Assembly: GCA_963842505.1 (NCBI GenBank)
Contig: CAWJGZ010000004.1
Location: 1,550,001-1,614,000 of the forward strand
Source of the DNA: PALSA-129 sp963842505
Lineage (GTDB): Bacteria; Acidobacteriota; Terriglobia; Bryobacterales; Bryobacteraceae
DNA: 64,000 nucleotides
Direction of reading: 5' to 3'
Part shown: positions 33,699 through 42,802 of the stretch, piece by piece
Layout of the letters: each line of letters opens with the position of its first letter
How positions within the stretch are numbered: position 1 is the stretch's first letter
The notes under the pieces: generated by a model
Told to the model about the DNA's origin: nothing
Seen by the model: the letters and a program-made list of their open reading frames with translations, nothing else
The model's database searches: none
Program-made: the position numbers and the translations under genes

Positions 33699-34652
33699 AT
33701 GAAACTACTCGCGCTTTTTTTCGTGTTGGTGCCGGCCTGGATGCAAGGCCAAGAGCGCCCCGGCGGCCTGATTGAGCCGTCCACAAATCTCCCTGCACAA
33801 AAGATCGGCCCCAGAGACCTGATCGCGATTCAGGTCTACGATTCGCCCGAACTGACGCGCACCGTTCGCGTCGGGGCCGACGGCAACATCCGGCTTCCAA
33901 TGCTGAAACAACAGATCAAAAGCGAGGGACTGATGCCCAACGACCTGGAGGACGTCATTGCCAGAGCACTGGCGGAAGAGGATTTGATCGTGGATCCCTT
34001 TGTAACCGTTACGGTGGTCGAGTACAGCAGCCGGCCAATCAGCGTTGCGGGCGCCGTCCGAAGTCCCGTGACCTTTCAAGCCAGCGCTCCCGTGACGCTG
34101 CTTGAAGCCGTCACGCGGGCGGGTGGATTAACCGAAGACGCCGGCTCCGAGATCCTCATCAGCAAGCGGCAAACCGGCCCCTCCGGCCTACCCACGTCAC
34201 TGATTCAACGGATTCCGGTCAAGGCGCTCATCGACTCCGCCGACCCCGACGCCAACTTGCGGCTGACGGGCGGAGAAGAAGTGCGAGTTCCCGAAGCGGG
34301 GAGGGTTTTCGTGGTAGGCAACGTCAAGAAGCCCGGAGCCTTCGTAGTGCGGGACGGCTCGGAGACCAGCGTTCTGAAGTTGCTCGCGCTGGCGGAGGGC
34401 CTCGCACCGTTCGCATCCAACCAGGCCTATATCTATCGCACCGAGGGGACGGGGCCCAAAAATGAAATCCCCATCGAACTGACTAAGATTATGAGCCGCA
34501 AGATACCCGACGCGGCACTACTGCCCAGCGATGTCCTCTATATCCCCGACAACCGGGGGAGACGCATCGGTATGGCTGCGCTGGAGAGAATCCTGGCGTT
34601 TGGCAGTACGGCCGGCGCGACCGCGCTGATTTATGGGCAGCTCCCGCACTGA
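33699..34652 (+). CDS. polysaccharide export protein (Wza/SLBB family)
   Basis: A 317-residue exported protein. Signal peptide LLALFFVLVPAWMQGQ is followed by the Poly_export domain (KIGPRDLIAIQVYDSPELTRTVRVGADGNIRLPML) and two SLBB-like regions (ISVAGAVRSPVTFQ, TLLEAVTRAGGLTEDA; VFVVGNVKKPGAFVV, VLKLLALAEGLAPFA). It ends LLPSDVLYIPDNRGRR plus a C-terminal hydrophobic helix. ATG 33699 is chosen because it begins the signal peptide. No lipobox Cys is evident. It should form or feed the outer-membrane export channel with the Wzc-like kinase encoded next. Confidence 0.9.
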   Translation: MKLLALFFVLVPAWMQGQERPGGLIEPSTNLPAQKIGPRDLIAIQVYDSPELTRTVRVGADGNIRLPMLKQQIKSEGLMPNDLEDVIARALAEEDLIVDPFVTVTVVEYSSRPISVAGAVRSPVTFQASAPVTLLEAVTRAGGLTEDAGSEILISKRQTGPSGLPTSLIQRIPVKALIDSADPDANLRLTGGEEVRVPEAGRVFVVGNVKKPGAFVVRDGSETSVLKLLALAEGLAPFASNQAYIYRTEGTGPKNEIPIELTKIMSRKIPDAALLPSDVLYIPDNRGRRIGMAALERILAFGSTAGATALIYGQLPH

Positions 34653-34680
34653 TTCACAGGCAGATTCGGTAACGGAAACG

Positions 34681-36897
34681 ATGACTGAAAACAATATCCT
34701 GGCAAACTTACCGGCTCCGGTCGCGGACATGCCGGCGCGAAATCTTCCGGTCCCGGCGGAAGTCTATCGTGCTCCCGGGTTCGCACCCGAGCCCGATACC
34801 GCGGGGCCGGTTCCGCTTTCGCACTACCTCTGGATACTCCGGCGCAACTGGTGGAAGATCCTATTGTTTGTGGCCTGTTCGGTCACCGCCACGGTGGTCG
34901 TCTCCAGCCGTCTGATCCCCATCTACGAGTCCACCGCCACTGTGGATATCGACCGCCAGATGCCCAGCGCCATCATCGGGCAAGAGGCAACTCGTACTGT
35001 TGCCAACGACTCCGATCAGTTTCTGGCCACCCAGGCCAAACTGATTCAGTCCGATTCGGTCCTGCGGCCCGTGGCGAGCCAGTTCAGACTCCTCGAAACC
35101 GACGCCGAAAGACCGGATACATCCGGAACTTCCGACAACCAGCAGGACGCACCGGTGCGCCTCAAGAACCTCAAGGTCACTCGCCCGCCTAATACCTATC
35201 TTCTGCTCATTAGTTATCGCTCCGCGGACTCGCGGCTCGCAGCCGACGTCGCCAACGGCATCGCCCGTTCCTACCTGGAACACACCTACGACATTCGCTA
35301 CAAGTCTTCAGCCAGCCTCTCGGCTTTTATGGAGAAGCAACTCGAGGAGCTCAAGGCCAAAATGGAGCGGTCCAGTGCGGCGCTCAACCAGTTTGAGCGG
35401 GAACTGAACGTCATCAATCCGGAAGAAAAGACTAGCATTCTGTCGGCCCGCCTGCTGCAGTTGAATACCGAATTCACGAACGCTCAGGCCGACCGTGTGC
35501 GCAAGGAGGCCGCTCACAATTCCGTGGCTGGCGGCACCATGGAGGCCGCCCAAGTCTCCAGCCAGGGCGAATCGCTGAGAAAGCTCTCGGAGCGGCTGGA
35601 CGAAGAGCAGCAGAAGTTCGCGGAAGTCAAGACTCACTACGGTCCCAATCACCCGGAGTACAAAAAGGCAGCCCTGCAGGTGGCCGAAGTGCAACAGGAA
35701 TTGCAGCGCACCAAGGACAATATCGGTCAACGGGTCGACGTGGAGTATCGCGAAGCACTCAACCGCGAGTCCATGCTACGGAAAACCGTCTCGGAGACCA
35801 AGACCGAGTTCGATAATCTGAACGCCCGCTCGTTCGAATACCAGTCGCTCAAGCGGGAAGCCGAAGCCGACAAAACACTCTATGAGGAACTGGTCAGGAA
35901 AATCAAAGAGGCGACCATCAACTCCGGCTTCCAGAACAGTGCCATTCGCATTGCGGACATGGCCCGGCCCGCTCTGAAGGCCGTGTACCCCAACCTCAAA
36001 CTGAATATCTTGCTGGCGTTCCTCTTCTCCATCCTGCTGGCTGTTGCGATCGCCATCATCGGCGACATTTTGAATAACACGGTTCGCGACCCCGAGCAGA
36101 TCGCGCAAACCCTGGCCACCGAGGTAATTGGTACGTTGCCGGCCGTAAAGGAATGGCATGGAAGAACTCTTTCTCCGGGAACCCGAAATATGGCGCTGGT
36201 TCCATTGGGCGAATCCGCCTCAGGCCTCAGCACTTTTGAGGAGGCCATACGCACTCTCCGCAACTCCATTCTCCTGACGGACTTCGACCGCCGCATCCGC
36301 TCGCTGATGATCACCAGTTCCGCTCCGTCGGAAGGGAAATCCACCACCGCCGTTCATCTGGCGCTGGCGCACGCGCAGCAGGGCCGTCGAACCCTCCTGG
36401 TGGACGGAGATCTCAGGCGGCCCAGCATTCATCGCCGCTTCGACATCCCCAGCGTTGTCGGGCTCTCGAACGTCCTGACCAACGGAACGCCCTGGCGCAG
36501 CGTGCTCGTGCATAAAGAAGAGGTCCCGACGCTGGACATCCTTCCGGTGGGACCGCCTTCGCGGCGCGCCTCCGACCTCGTGGGTGCGAAACTGGCTGAA
36601 ATCCTGGAGGAGGCCTGCGCCGAATACGACTTGGTGGTGCTTGATTCTCCCCCTCTGTTGGGCTTTCCGGAGCCCTTGCAGATGGCTGCGGCTGTCGATG
36701 GCGTCCTGATCGTGGCGGTCGCTGGCCGCACCAACCGCAAAGCTCTCCGTTCGGCTGTCAGCACTCTCAATCGTCTGCGCACGAACATCGTCGGCGTGGT
36801 GCTGAACGAGGTCCGCGTCGACAGCAGCGACAGCTACTACTATCACTACTACCACCCGAAATACTACAAGAGCTATCGCGACGTTGCGGCCGGGTAG
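34681..36897 (+). CDS. Wzc-like polysaccharide co-polymerase / tyrosine autokinase
   Basis: About 738 residues (ATG 34681; an ATG at 34633 would overlap the previous gene). Wzz domain with first helix WWKILLFVACSVTATVVV, a long periplasmic coiled coil (about residues 215-400), a GNVR-like region before the second helix (LNILLAFLFSILLAVAIAII), then a cytoplasmic BY-kinase. Walker A is SAPSEGKSTTA near residue 546, Walker A' is LLVDGDLRRP and Walker B is YDLVVLDSPP. The C-terminus is a tyrosine cluster, YYYHYYHPKYYKSY, the autophosphorylation site. It controls chain length and export with the Wza-like protein; the CpsB-like phosphatase at 24410-25165 may reverse it. Confidence 0.92.
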   Translation: MTENNILANLPAPVADMPARNLPVPAEVYRAPGFAPEPDTAGPVPLSHYLWILRRNWWKILLFVACSVTATVVVSSRLIPIYESTATVDIDRQMPSAIIGQEATRTVANDSDQFLATQAKLIQSDSVLRPVASQFRLLETDAERPDTSGTSDNQQDAPVRLKNLKVTRPPNTYLLLISYRSADSRLAADVANGIARSYLEHTYDIRYKSSASLSAFMEKQLEELKAKMERSSAALNQFERELNVINPEEKTSILSARLLQLNTEFTNAQADRVRKEAAHNSVAGGTMEAAQVSSQGESLRKLSERLDEEQQKFAEVKTHYGPNHPEYKKAALQVAEVQQELQRTKDNIGQRVDVEYREALNRESMLRKTVSETKTEFDNLNARSFEYQSLKREAEADKTLYEELVRKIKEATINSGFQNSAIRIADMARPALKAVYPNLKLNILLAFLFSILLAVAIAIIGDILNNTVRDPEQIAQTLATEVIGTLPAVKEWHGRTLSPGTRNMALVPLGESASGLSTFEEAIRTLRNSILLTDFDRRIRSLMITSSAPSEGKSTTAVHLALAHAQQGRRTLLVDGDLRRPSIHRRFDIPSVVGLSNVLTNGTPWRSVLVHKEEVPTLDILPVGPPSRRASDLVGAKLAEILEEACAEYDLVVLDSPPLLGFPEPLQMAAAVDGVLIVAVAGRTNRKALRSAVSTLNRLRTNIVGVVLNEVRVDSSDSYYYHYYHPKYYKSYRDVAAG

Positions 36898-36922
36898 TGG
36901 TCCGGTGCGCCTCGGGTATGCC

Positions 36923-38336
36923 ATGCTCACCAACACTATAGCGTCGCGAGCGGCGGCGATTCCGGCAGCCGCTCCCGATCGGGGATTCGGACGCTTCGTA
37001 ACCGTTCGAACCGGCATCCCGCGCCCTGCATCGGAGCGTCTGCTGCGGGGCGTGGGCTGGAATGCGGCTGGCTGCATCATTGGGCAAAGCGCATCCTTCG
37101 CCGGTTCCGTGGTGGTCGCTCGATGCCTCGGCAAGGAAGTTTTTGGGCAGTTCGCCCTGGTCCAGACAACCGTGGCCGCCTTCTCCACCCTGGCCAGCCT
37201 CGGATTGGGAACCACCGCCATGAAGTTCGTATCGGAGTATCGAACCAGCAATCCGGAGAAGGCCGGAGTCATCCTGGGTCTCTCATCGCTCGTGGCCTTT
37301 GTAGCGGCGGCCTGTTTCTCGGCGGTTTTGGCATTGTGCGCGCCATGGCTGGTAGTAGGAAGCGCCGGCGCGCCTGTCTTGACCGCCGCTATGCGCGTGA
37401 GTGCGATCTACATGTTCTTCATCACTGTGAACGGCTATCAGATGGGTGCGCTGTCGGGCCTGGAAGCCTTTCGAGGAATCGCTCATATCAACGTGGCGTA
37501 TGGCCTGGCGACGCTGGTGTTGACGTGGGCCGCCAGCCGGTGGCTCGGTTCTCTGCGGCGCAACCCTGGCTCAGGGATTGAGCGCCGCTCTGCTATGGCT
37601 CCTGTACCACTACACCTTGAAAGCCGAATGCCGGCGCCGGAATATCGTAGTAACCTATCGCGGGATTTGGCGCGAGCGGCCGGCCCTCTACCGGTTTTCT
37701 GTTCCGACCACGACGGCCTGGATAATCTCTTCGCTAGCCGTCTGGTGGTCGAACGCGGCGCTCGCCAGGGCCAGCGGCTATGCCGCTTTGGCCGTGTTCA
37801 GCGCGCTGAACAACATGCGCCTGATGGTCCTGTTCATGCCGCTCATCATCGGGCGGGTCACTACTCCGTTATTGAATAACATGCTGGCCGCCGGAGATCT
37901 GTGGGGTTACCGCAAGACGTTTTGCGGCTCCGTCGCGCTCAACGGAAGCATGGCCATCGTCGCAGCCGCCGTGCTGACGCTCGCCGGCCGCCACGTCCTT
38001 CATCTCTTCGGCAAGGAATTTGCCGGCTCGTCCGTTTTGATCCTGCTCCTGCTGAGCGCGGCTGCCCTGGAAGTAATCGCCAGCAGCCTCTATCAAGCGG
38101 TATTCGCCGGATCAAGCCTTTGGCGGCAGGTTGTCATCAACGGAGTCTGGACCGTCGTTCTGGTGGCCGCCCTGCAACTCACCGTTCCGCGGTACGGCGT
38201 TTCCGCGCTGGCTTTCTCGTACCTGGTGGCCTGGAGTTCTTCGGTGATCCTGTACGGTGCCGAGGCATGGCGCCGGCTCAAACAGTTGGAGATTCGGAGA
38301 TCCCAGATCTTGGAGAGAACACTGTGCAACCCATGA
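36923..38336 (+). pseudogene. Wzx-type polysaccharide flippase, split by a frameshift
   Basis: The first frame from ATG 36923 encodes the N-terminal half of a MATE/MOP-fold flippase (RGVGWNAAGCIIGQSASFAGSVVVARCLGKEVFGQFAL and further helices). Around 37541-37560 the homology moves to the next phase (LCGATLAQGLSAALLWLLYHYTLK) and continues to the stop at 38336 with at least six more helices. Removing one base restores about 470 residues, the usual size. In the locus this protein would flip the undecaprenyl-linked repeat unit, so a true break would be costly; a sequence error is possible. The end overlaps the Wzy-like gene. Confidence 0.75.
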
Positions 38337-39799
38337 TGTGCGTGGATTTCCCGCTGGCGCAAAGACAGCCGCGAATCGCATCGGTCCGTCGCGCCATCTG
38401 CCTCACTCACGCGTTCTTCCTGTTCAGTTTGATCGTCACCGGTGTCGCGGCTTCTCTGTCAGATGTTGTCGCCGAAGATACTTTGCCCGTGGCCGGTCTG
38501 GTCTTTACGGCGCTCGCCTTGTGGACCTTGTGGTCTTGGTCGAAACTGCACGGCACATTGATCGAGCCTTACGGGCTGTTCCTGATGTCGAGTTGGACGT
38601 TCAATGGCGGCCAGGTATTCCTCGACGTGTTCCACCTGAATAACAACGGGATCCTGGGTGGCATGTTCAGTCCCTTCACCACTCTGAAGACCGAATACCT
38701 GGTGGCGCTTGGAATCTGTGCCCTGCACATGGGTGCTCTGTGGGCTTCGAGCTCCGGAAACTCGACGTCCAGGGCTAACTCGTGGCATAGCGGGGCGCAA
38801 CAGGACCTCGCCTGGCACACTCGCTGGGTGGGATGGTTCCTGCTGCTGATTTCCATCGGCCCCGCCATCTGGGTTTTCTGGGACGCCGGGCATGTGGTGA
38901 TCTCAGGGGGCTATATATCCCTCTATCAGCGAACTCTCGACATCGGGCTCGCCACCGGCCCCCGGGTGTTGGCCAACTTCCTCATCCCGTCCGCTCTGTT
39001 GTTGCTGGCCGGGAGTAAGGGTAAAAGGACTGGCGTGGTCATTTCTGCCTTGATCACTATCGCCGGTTCATTCGCGATGTTCTTTCTCGGCGGGCGCGGC
39101 GCCGCGGCTACAGGGCTGGTGGCTTACGTCTGGCTGTACTCCCGTACCATTCGGCCCGTCCCTGCAAAGCTATTGATTCTGCCAGCCCTTTTGCTCGGCT
39201 TTGTGGTCTTTCCCCTGGTGCGAGCGGTGCGCGACACGCGCGGCCTCGACCGCACATCCGTGGATTTTGTAACCAGCGCATGGTCAGCGATTGAAAATCC
39301 TGTGGTGGGTTCGGTGGCGGAAATGGGTTACTCCATGAGCACGGTTGCCTACACCCTGGAGTTGGTACCCACCGCGCGGCCCTTCGATGAAGGCGTGAGC
39401 TACCTTTATGCGCTGCTCGCCGGATTCCCGAACGTGGCTTGGAGTGTTCACCCCACCGCGGCGCATGGCACCCTGTCCGCCTGGCTGGTTTATACCGTGA
39501 TGCCTTACGCCGCCGCCAACGGCAGTGGCTTGGGGTACTCCTTCATCGCGGAAGCGTATGAAAACTTCGGCTGGATCGGCGTCCCGTTGGTATTGCTGGC
39601 CATCGGATGGATCGCCGGCAGGCTTTCGGAAGCCGTTCGGGGCCGAAGCGATCCTGCGATTCTGGCGCTGACCGCTACGCTGCTCTTGACCGCGATCCTG
39701 TATGCGCGCGGCGAGACGGCAGACCTGGTACGCAACGTGTGCTGGTATGCGATCCTGCCCTACCTGTCGATTCGCCTTCTGTCGGGGATTCGCCAATGA
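38324..39799 (+). CDS. Wzy-like oligosaccharide repeat-unit polymerase
   Basis: A 491-residue membrane protein with about twelve hydrophobic helices. GTG 38324 has a GGAG at 38312-38315 with good spacing; ATG 38333 overlaps the flippase stop. Family-like features are FNGGQVFLD near the second helices, AMFFLGGRGAAATGLVAYVW, the basic periplasmic loop VRAVRDTRG, EMGYSMSTVAYTLELVP and GYSFIAEAYENFGWIGVP, which resemble O-antigen polymerases. It should join repeat units on the periplasmic side. Sequence conservation in this family is low, so the call leans on topology and context. Confidence 0.78.
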   Translation: MQPMMCVDFPLAQRQPRIASVRRAICLTHAFFLFSLIVTGVAASLSDVVAEDTLPVAGLVFTALALWTLWSWSKLHGTLIEPYGLFLMSSWTFNGGQVFLDVFHLNNNGILGGMFSPFTTLKTEYLVALGICALHMGALWASSSGNSTSRANSWHSGAQQDLAWHTRWVGWFLLLISIGPAIWVFWDAGHVVISGGYISLYQRTLDIGLATGPRVLANFLIPSALLLLAGSKGKRTGVVISALITIAGSFAMFFLGGRGAAATGLVAYVWLYSRTIRPVPAKLLILPALLLGFVVFPLVRAVRDTRGLDRTSVDFVTSAWSAIENPVVGSVAEMGYSMSTVAYTLELVPTARPFDEGVSYLYALLAGFPNVAWSVHPTAAHGTLSAWLVYTVMPYAAANGSGLGYSFIAEAYENFGWIGVPLVLLAIGWIAGRLSEAVRGRSDPAILALTATLLLTAILYARGETADLVRNVCWYAILPYLSIRLLSGIRQ

Positions 39800-40989
39800 T
39801 CAACGCGGCCGCTACCGATCCCGCTGTGACTGTCCGTCCCACGCGGAAGCGCACGGCTCGCGTTTTGCATGTGGTCGCTGCCATGAATCGCGGTGGAACC
39901 GAAACCTGGCTGGTGGATCTGTTGTCTCGCGCCGACCACGCCCGCTTTCAATACGACATATTGACTCACGCCAGCGGCATCCCTGCACTGGAGGAGGCTG
40001 CCGGAGCCACCGGCGCGCGGCTCATCCGGGCGCCCGAAGCCAGCCGTCCGTGGAGCTATGAGACGAAGTTCCGCCGCGTAGTCGAAGAGCAGGGCCCTTA
40101 TGACGTGGTTCACGCCCACCCCCACCACTTCTGCGGTCTGATTTTGCGAAGCGCCGCACATGCCGGGGTCCCGGTTCGCATCGCGCACAGCCATTCGGAC
40201 ACGCGAGGGATCGACAGACGGGCGAACCCGGCCCGCCAACTCTATCTTCGTCTGGCGGAGCACTGGATGCGGCGGTATGCCACGCACTGCCTGGCGGTCA
40301 GCCGTCCCGCCGCGGCGAGTCTGTTCGGAGAGACCTGGGAATCCGATCCCCGCGTTTCGGTGGTTTACTCTGGCGTCGCCCTGGAAAAATTCAGCCGGCG
40401 CAATCTGGACCGCGCGGCCTTCCGCAACAGCCTCGGCATACCCGCTGACGCGCACGTGTTTGCTCATGTGGGCCGTTTCGCCGAACCGAAAAACCACGCC
40501 TTTCTAATTGAGATCTTCAGCCGCATCGCGCGGTTGGAGCCCAACGCCTGGTTTGCACTGGCCGGGGACGGGCCATTGCGGCCGCAGATCGAACTTTGGG
40601 TTGAGCGGGCCGGAATCGCCCATCGCACCTTGTTTCTGGGGATGCGCAACGATGTGCCGCAACTGCTGGCCGGTCTCATCGATGTCCTGCTGCTTCCCTC
40701 CCTTTGGGAAGGCCTGCCGATTACATTGATCGAAGCTCAGGCGGCCGGGGTCCCAGCCCTCTATTCCGACGCTATCACCAGGGAAGTGGAAGAGTTGCCG
40801 CAACTGTTGCGGAGGGTTTCCCTGCGGGAATCAGCCGGCGAGTGGGCCGTCGAAGCGGTCTCGATGGCGAAATCGCCGCCGCAAGTCTCGGATCGGGACC
40901 GGCTGGCCGGTAGCCGCTTCGACATCCGGGCCTGCGCCGCCAGGCTGGAGGAGATCTATTCGAGCGCGCCTCGCTTGGGGGCAGAATGA
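39796..40989 (+). CDS. glycosyltransferase family 4 (group 1)
   Basis: A 397-residue GT-B enzyme; the ATG overlaps the polymerase stop (ATGA). The N-terminal domain starts RVLHVVAAMNRGGTETWLVDLL. The C-terminal domain has FAHVGRFAEPKNH, FALAGDGPLRPQIE, LFLGMRNDVPQLLAGLIDVLLLPSLWEGLPITLIEAQAAGVPAL, with the EX7E-type donor-binding glutamates. It probably adds one sugar of the repeat unit from a nucleotide donor at the cytoplasmic face. The next GT2 gene overlaps it by 4 bp. Confidence 0.88.
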   Translation: MINAAATDPAVTVRPTRKRTARVLHVVAAMNRGGTETWLVDLLSRADHARFQYDILTHASGIPALEEAAGATGARLIRAPEASRPWSYETKFRRVVEEQGPYDVVHAHPHHFCGLILRSAAHAGVPVRIAHSHSDTRGIDRRANPARQLYLRLAEHWMRRYATHCLAVSRPAAASLFGETWESDPRVSVVYSGVALEKFSRRNLDRAAFRNSLGIPADAHVFAHVGRFAEPKNHAFLIEIFSRIARLEPNAWFALAGDGPLRPQIELWVERAGIAHRTLFLGMRNDVPQLLAGLIDVLLLPSLWEGLPITLIEAQAAGVPALYSDAITREVEELPQLLRRVSLRESAGEWAVEAVSMAKSPPQVSDRDRLAGSRFDIRACAARLEEIYSSAPRLGAE

Positions 40990-41960
40990 TACAAGTCTCA
41001 ATCGGATTACCGTTCTTCAACAACCGGAAGACACTCGCCGACGCCATTCGGTCGGTTTTTGCCCAAACCCTGTGCGATTGGGAGCTGATCCTCGTTGACG
41101 ACGGCTCAACCGACGCCTCTCTGGCCCTCGCGCAGGGCGTTCTGGATCCGCGCGTCCGCGTGATCAGCGATGGTGTGAATCGCGGCCTGGCGTCCCGGCT
41201 GAACCAGATCGCTGGTCTGGCCCGCGGCAAGTACCTGGCGCGCCTGGACGGCGACGACATGATGCACCCCGAGCGGCTGGAGCGCCAGATCGCAGCGCTC
41301 GAATGCAACCGCGGCGCCGACATGGCCGACACTGCCATGTATTCCCTGGACCGAGGTGACCGCCCGCGCGGCATGCAGGGCCTCATTCGCGGGGACACAC
41401 GTCCAATCGCGGTCTTGACACGCGCGCTTTTGCTCCACGCGACCATTACCGGCCACACCGAGTGGTTCCGGCGTCATCCCTATGATGAGTCCCGCCGCCG
41501 CACCGAGGACCGGGAACTGTTTATCAGAACGTTCCGCCACTTGTCTTTCATTCACCTCGCCGAAGCTCTGTACTTCTGCCGCGAGGAACTTTCGGTTCGT
41601 CTCGACAAATACCTGACAAGTTGTCAGGAGACACGCTCCCTGTTTCGTCAATACGCCCCGAAACTGGTCGGCCGGCGGCGCACGGCCACCCTGTGCCTCG
41701 CCTCCTGGCTCAAGGGAGAGATCTATCGGCTGTGCATCCACCTCCATGCCGAGCAATACCTGGTGCGCAGACGAAGCACCCCGCTGACTGAGGAACAAAC
41801 CACGGCGGCGGCAGAAACGATCGAGCGAATCCGGTCGACACCCGTTCCGGGCCTGCCGTCTATATCCCCACACGTGGGGCGGGAGTGGGCCTTCAGTTCG
41901 CGCTCGGATTTGCCGATAGACTATCGTCCGGGCCAGGCGGAACGTGGCCCGGTGGCATAA
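40986..41960 (+). CDS. glycosyltransferase family 2
   Basis: A 324-residue GT-A enzyme. It has VSIGLPFFNNRKTLADAIRSVFAQT, ELILVDDGSTDAS, NRGLASRLNQIAGLARGKYLARLDGDDMM (DGDD metal/nucleotide motif) and a C-terminal acceptor-binding half with RRRTEDRELFIR, which supplies the catalytic ED. ATG overlaps the previous TGA. It likely extends the lipid-linked repeat unit. Confidence 0.87.
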   Translation: MIQVSIGLPFFNNRKTLADAIRSVFAQTLCDWELILVDDGSTDASLALAQGVLDPRVRVISDGVNRGLASRLNQIAGLARGKYLARLDGDDMMHPERLERQIAALECNRGADMADTAMYSLDRGDRPRGMQGLIRGDTRPIAVLTRALLLHATITGHTEWFRRHPYDESRRRTEDRELFIRTFRHLSFIHLAEALYFCREELSVRLDKYLTSCQETRSLFRQYAPKLVGRRRTATLCLASWLKGEIYRLCIHLHAEQYLVRRRSTPLTEEQTTAAAETIERIRSTPVPGLPSISPHVGREWAFSSRSDLPIDYRPGQAERGPVA

Positions 41961-41962
41961 AT

Positions 41963-42796
41963 ATGGGAACCTCTCTTTTGCAAACACGCGCTGCGGGCGC
42001 CTCGTCCGGTTCGTGGTCCGGCAGTATCGGCTCGTTATTTCGCAGACTGATCGCAGGCCAGATCCGCCTCACCCGGAAATTCGACGGGCTCCTGCCCGGT
42101 CAACACCTCATCGACGGAAATGCCGACTTCATCTACAACCTCGTCCCCAAATACACACTTGCGGGCGCGGTCGTCTACGACGTGGGCGGCGGCAAGAATC
42201 CCCTTATCGATGCGAGGCGCAAGGCCGAACTTGGCCTGAAGGTTATCGGACTGGATATTGATGCCGGGGAACTGGCGGCTGCCCCCCCAGGCCGCTACGA
42301 CCGGACCATCTGTGCCGACATCGCCAGTTACCGCGGCGTTGGCGATGCGGACCTAGTGATCTGTCAGGCGCTCCTGGAGCACGTGGTAGACACAGGTCAG
42401 GCTCTGGAGACCATTGCCAGCATACTCAAGCCGGGCGGACGCGCGCTGCTGTTCGTGCCATCCCGCAACGCCGTCTACGCAAGAATCAACCTGGTCCTTC
42501 CGCAAAAACTGAAGGAACGCATCCTCTTTGGCATTTATCCCTACATGAGGCGGAGCCAGGGTTTCCCTGCCCACTACGACCGGTGCACTCCGGGTGCGCT
42601 GGAGGGGTTGGCGCTCCGCAAAGGCCTCCGCGCGGTCGAGCGCCGGGTCTATTTCCAGAGCGACTACTTCCGCTTCTGTTTCCCAATCCATGCTTTATGG
42701 CGGCTCTGGGTGCTGCTGTTCCGGAGTCTCGTCGGAGACCAGGCAGCGGAGACCTTTTCCCTGGCTCTCCGCAAAGAGACAGGCGCGGTCGGCTAG
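41963..42796 (+). CDS. class I SAM-dependent methyltransferase
   Basis: A 277-residue protein, started at ATG 41963 just after the GT2 stop. Motif I reads VVYDVGGGKNPLID, followed by VIGLDIDAGEL, DADLVICQALLEHVVD and LKPGGRALLFVPS. A C-terminal segment (AHYDRCTPGALEGLALRKGLRAVERRVYFQSDYFRF) resembles methyltransferases in polysaccharide loci. It probably modifies a sugar of the repeat unit; substrate not predictable. Confidence 0.83.
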   Translation: MGTSLLQTRAAGASSGSWSGSIGSLFRRLIAGQIRLTRKFDGLLPGQHLIDGNADFIYNLVPKYTLAGAVVYDVGGGKNPLIDARRKAELGLKVIGLDIDAGELAAAPPGRYDRTICADIASYRGVGDADLVICQALLEHVVDTGQALETIASILKPGGRALLFVPSRNAVYARINLVLPQKLKERILFGIYPYMRRSQGFPAHYDRCTPGALEGLALRKGLRAVERRVYFQSDYFRFCFPIHALWRLWVLLFRSLVGDQAAETFSLALRKETGAVG

Positions 42797-42802
42797 GAAC
42801 GC

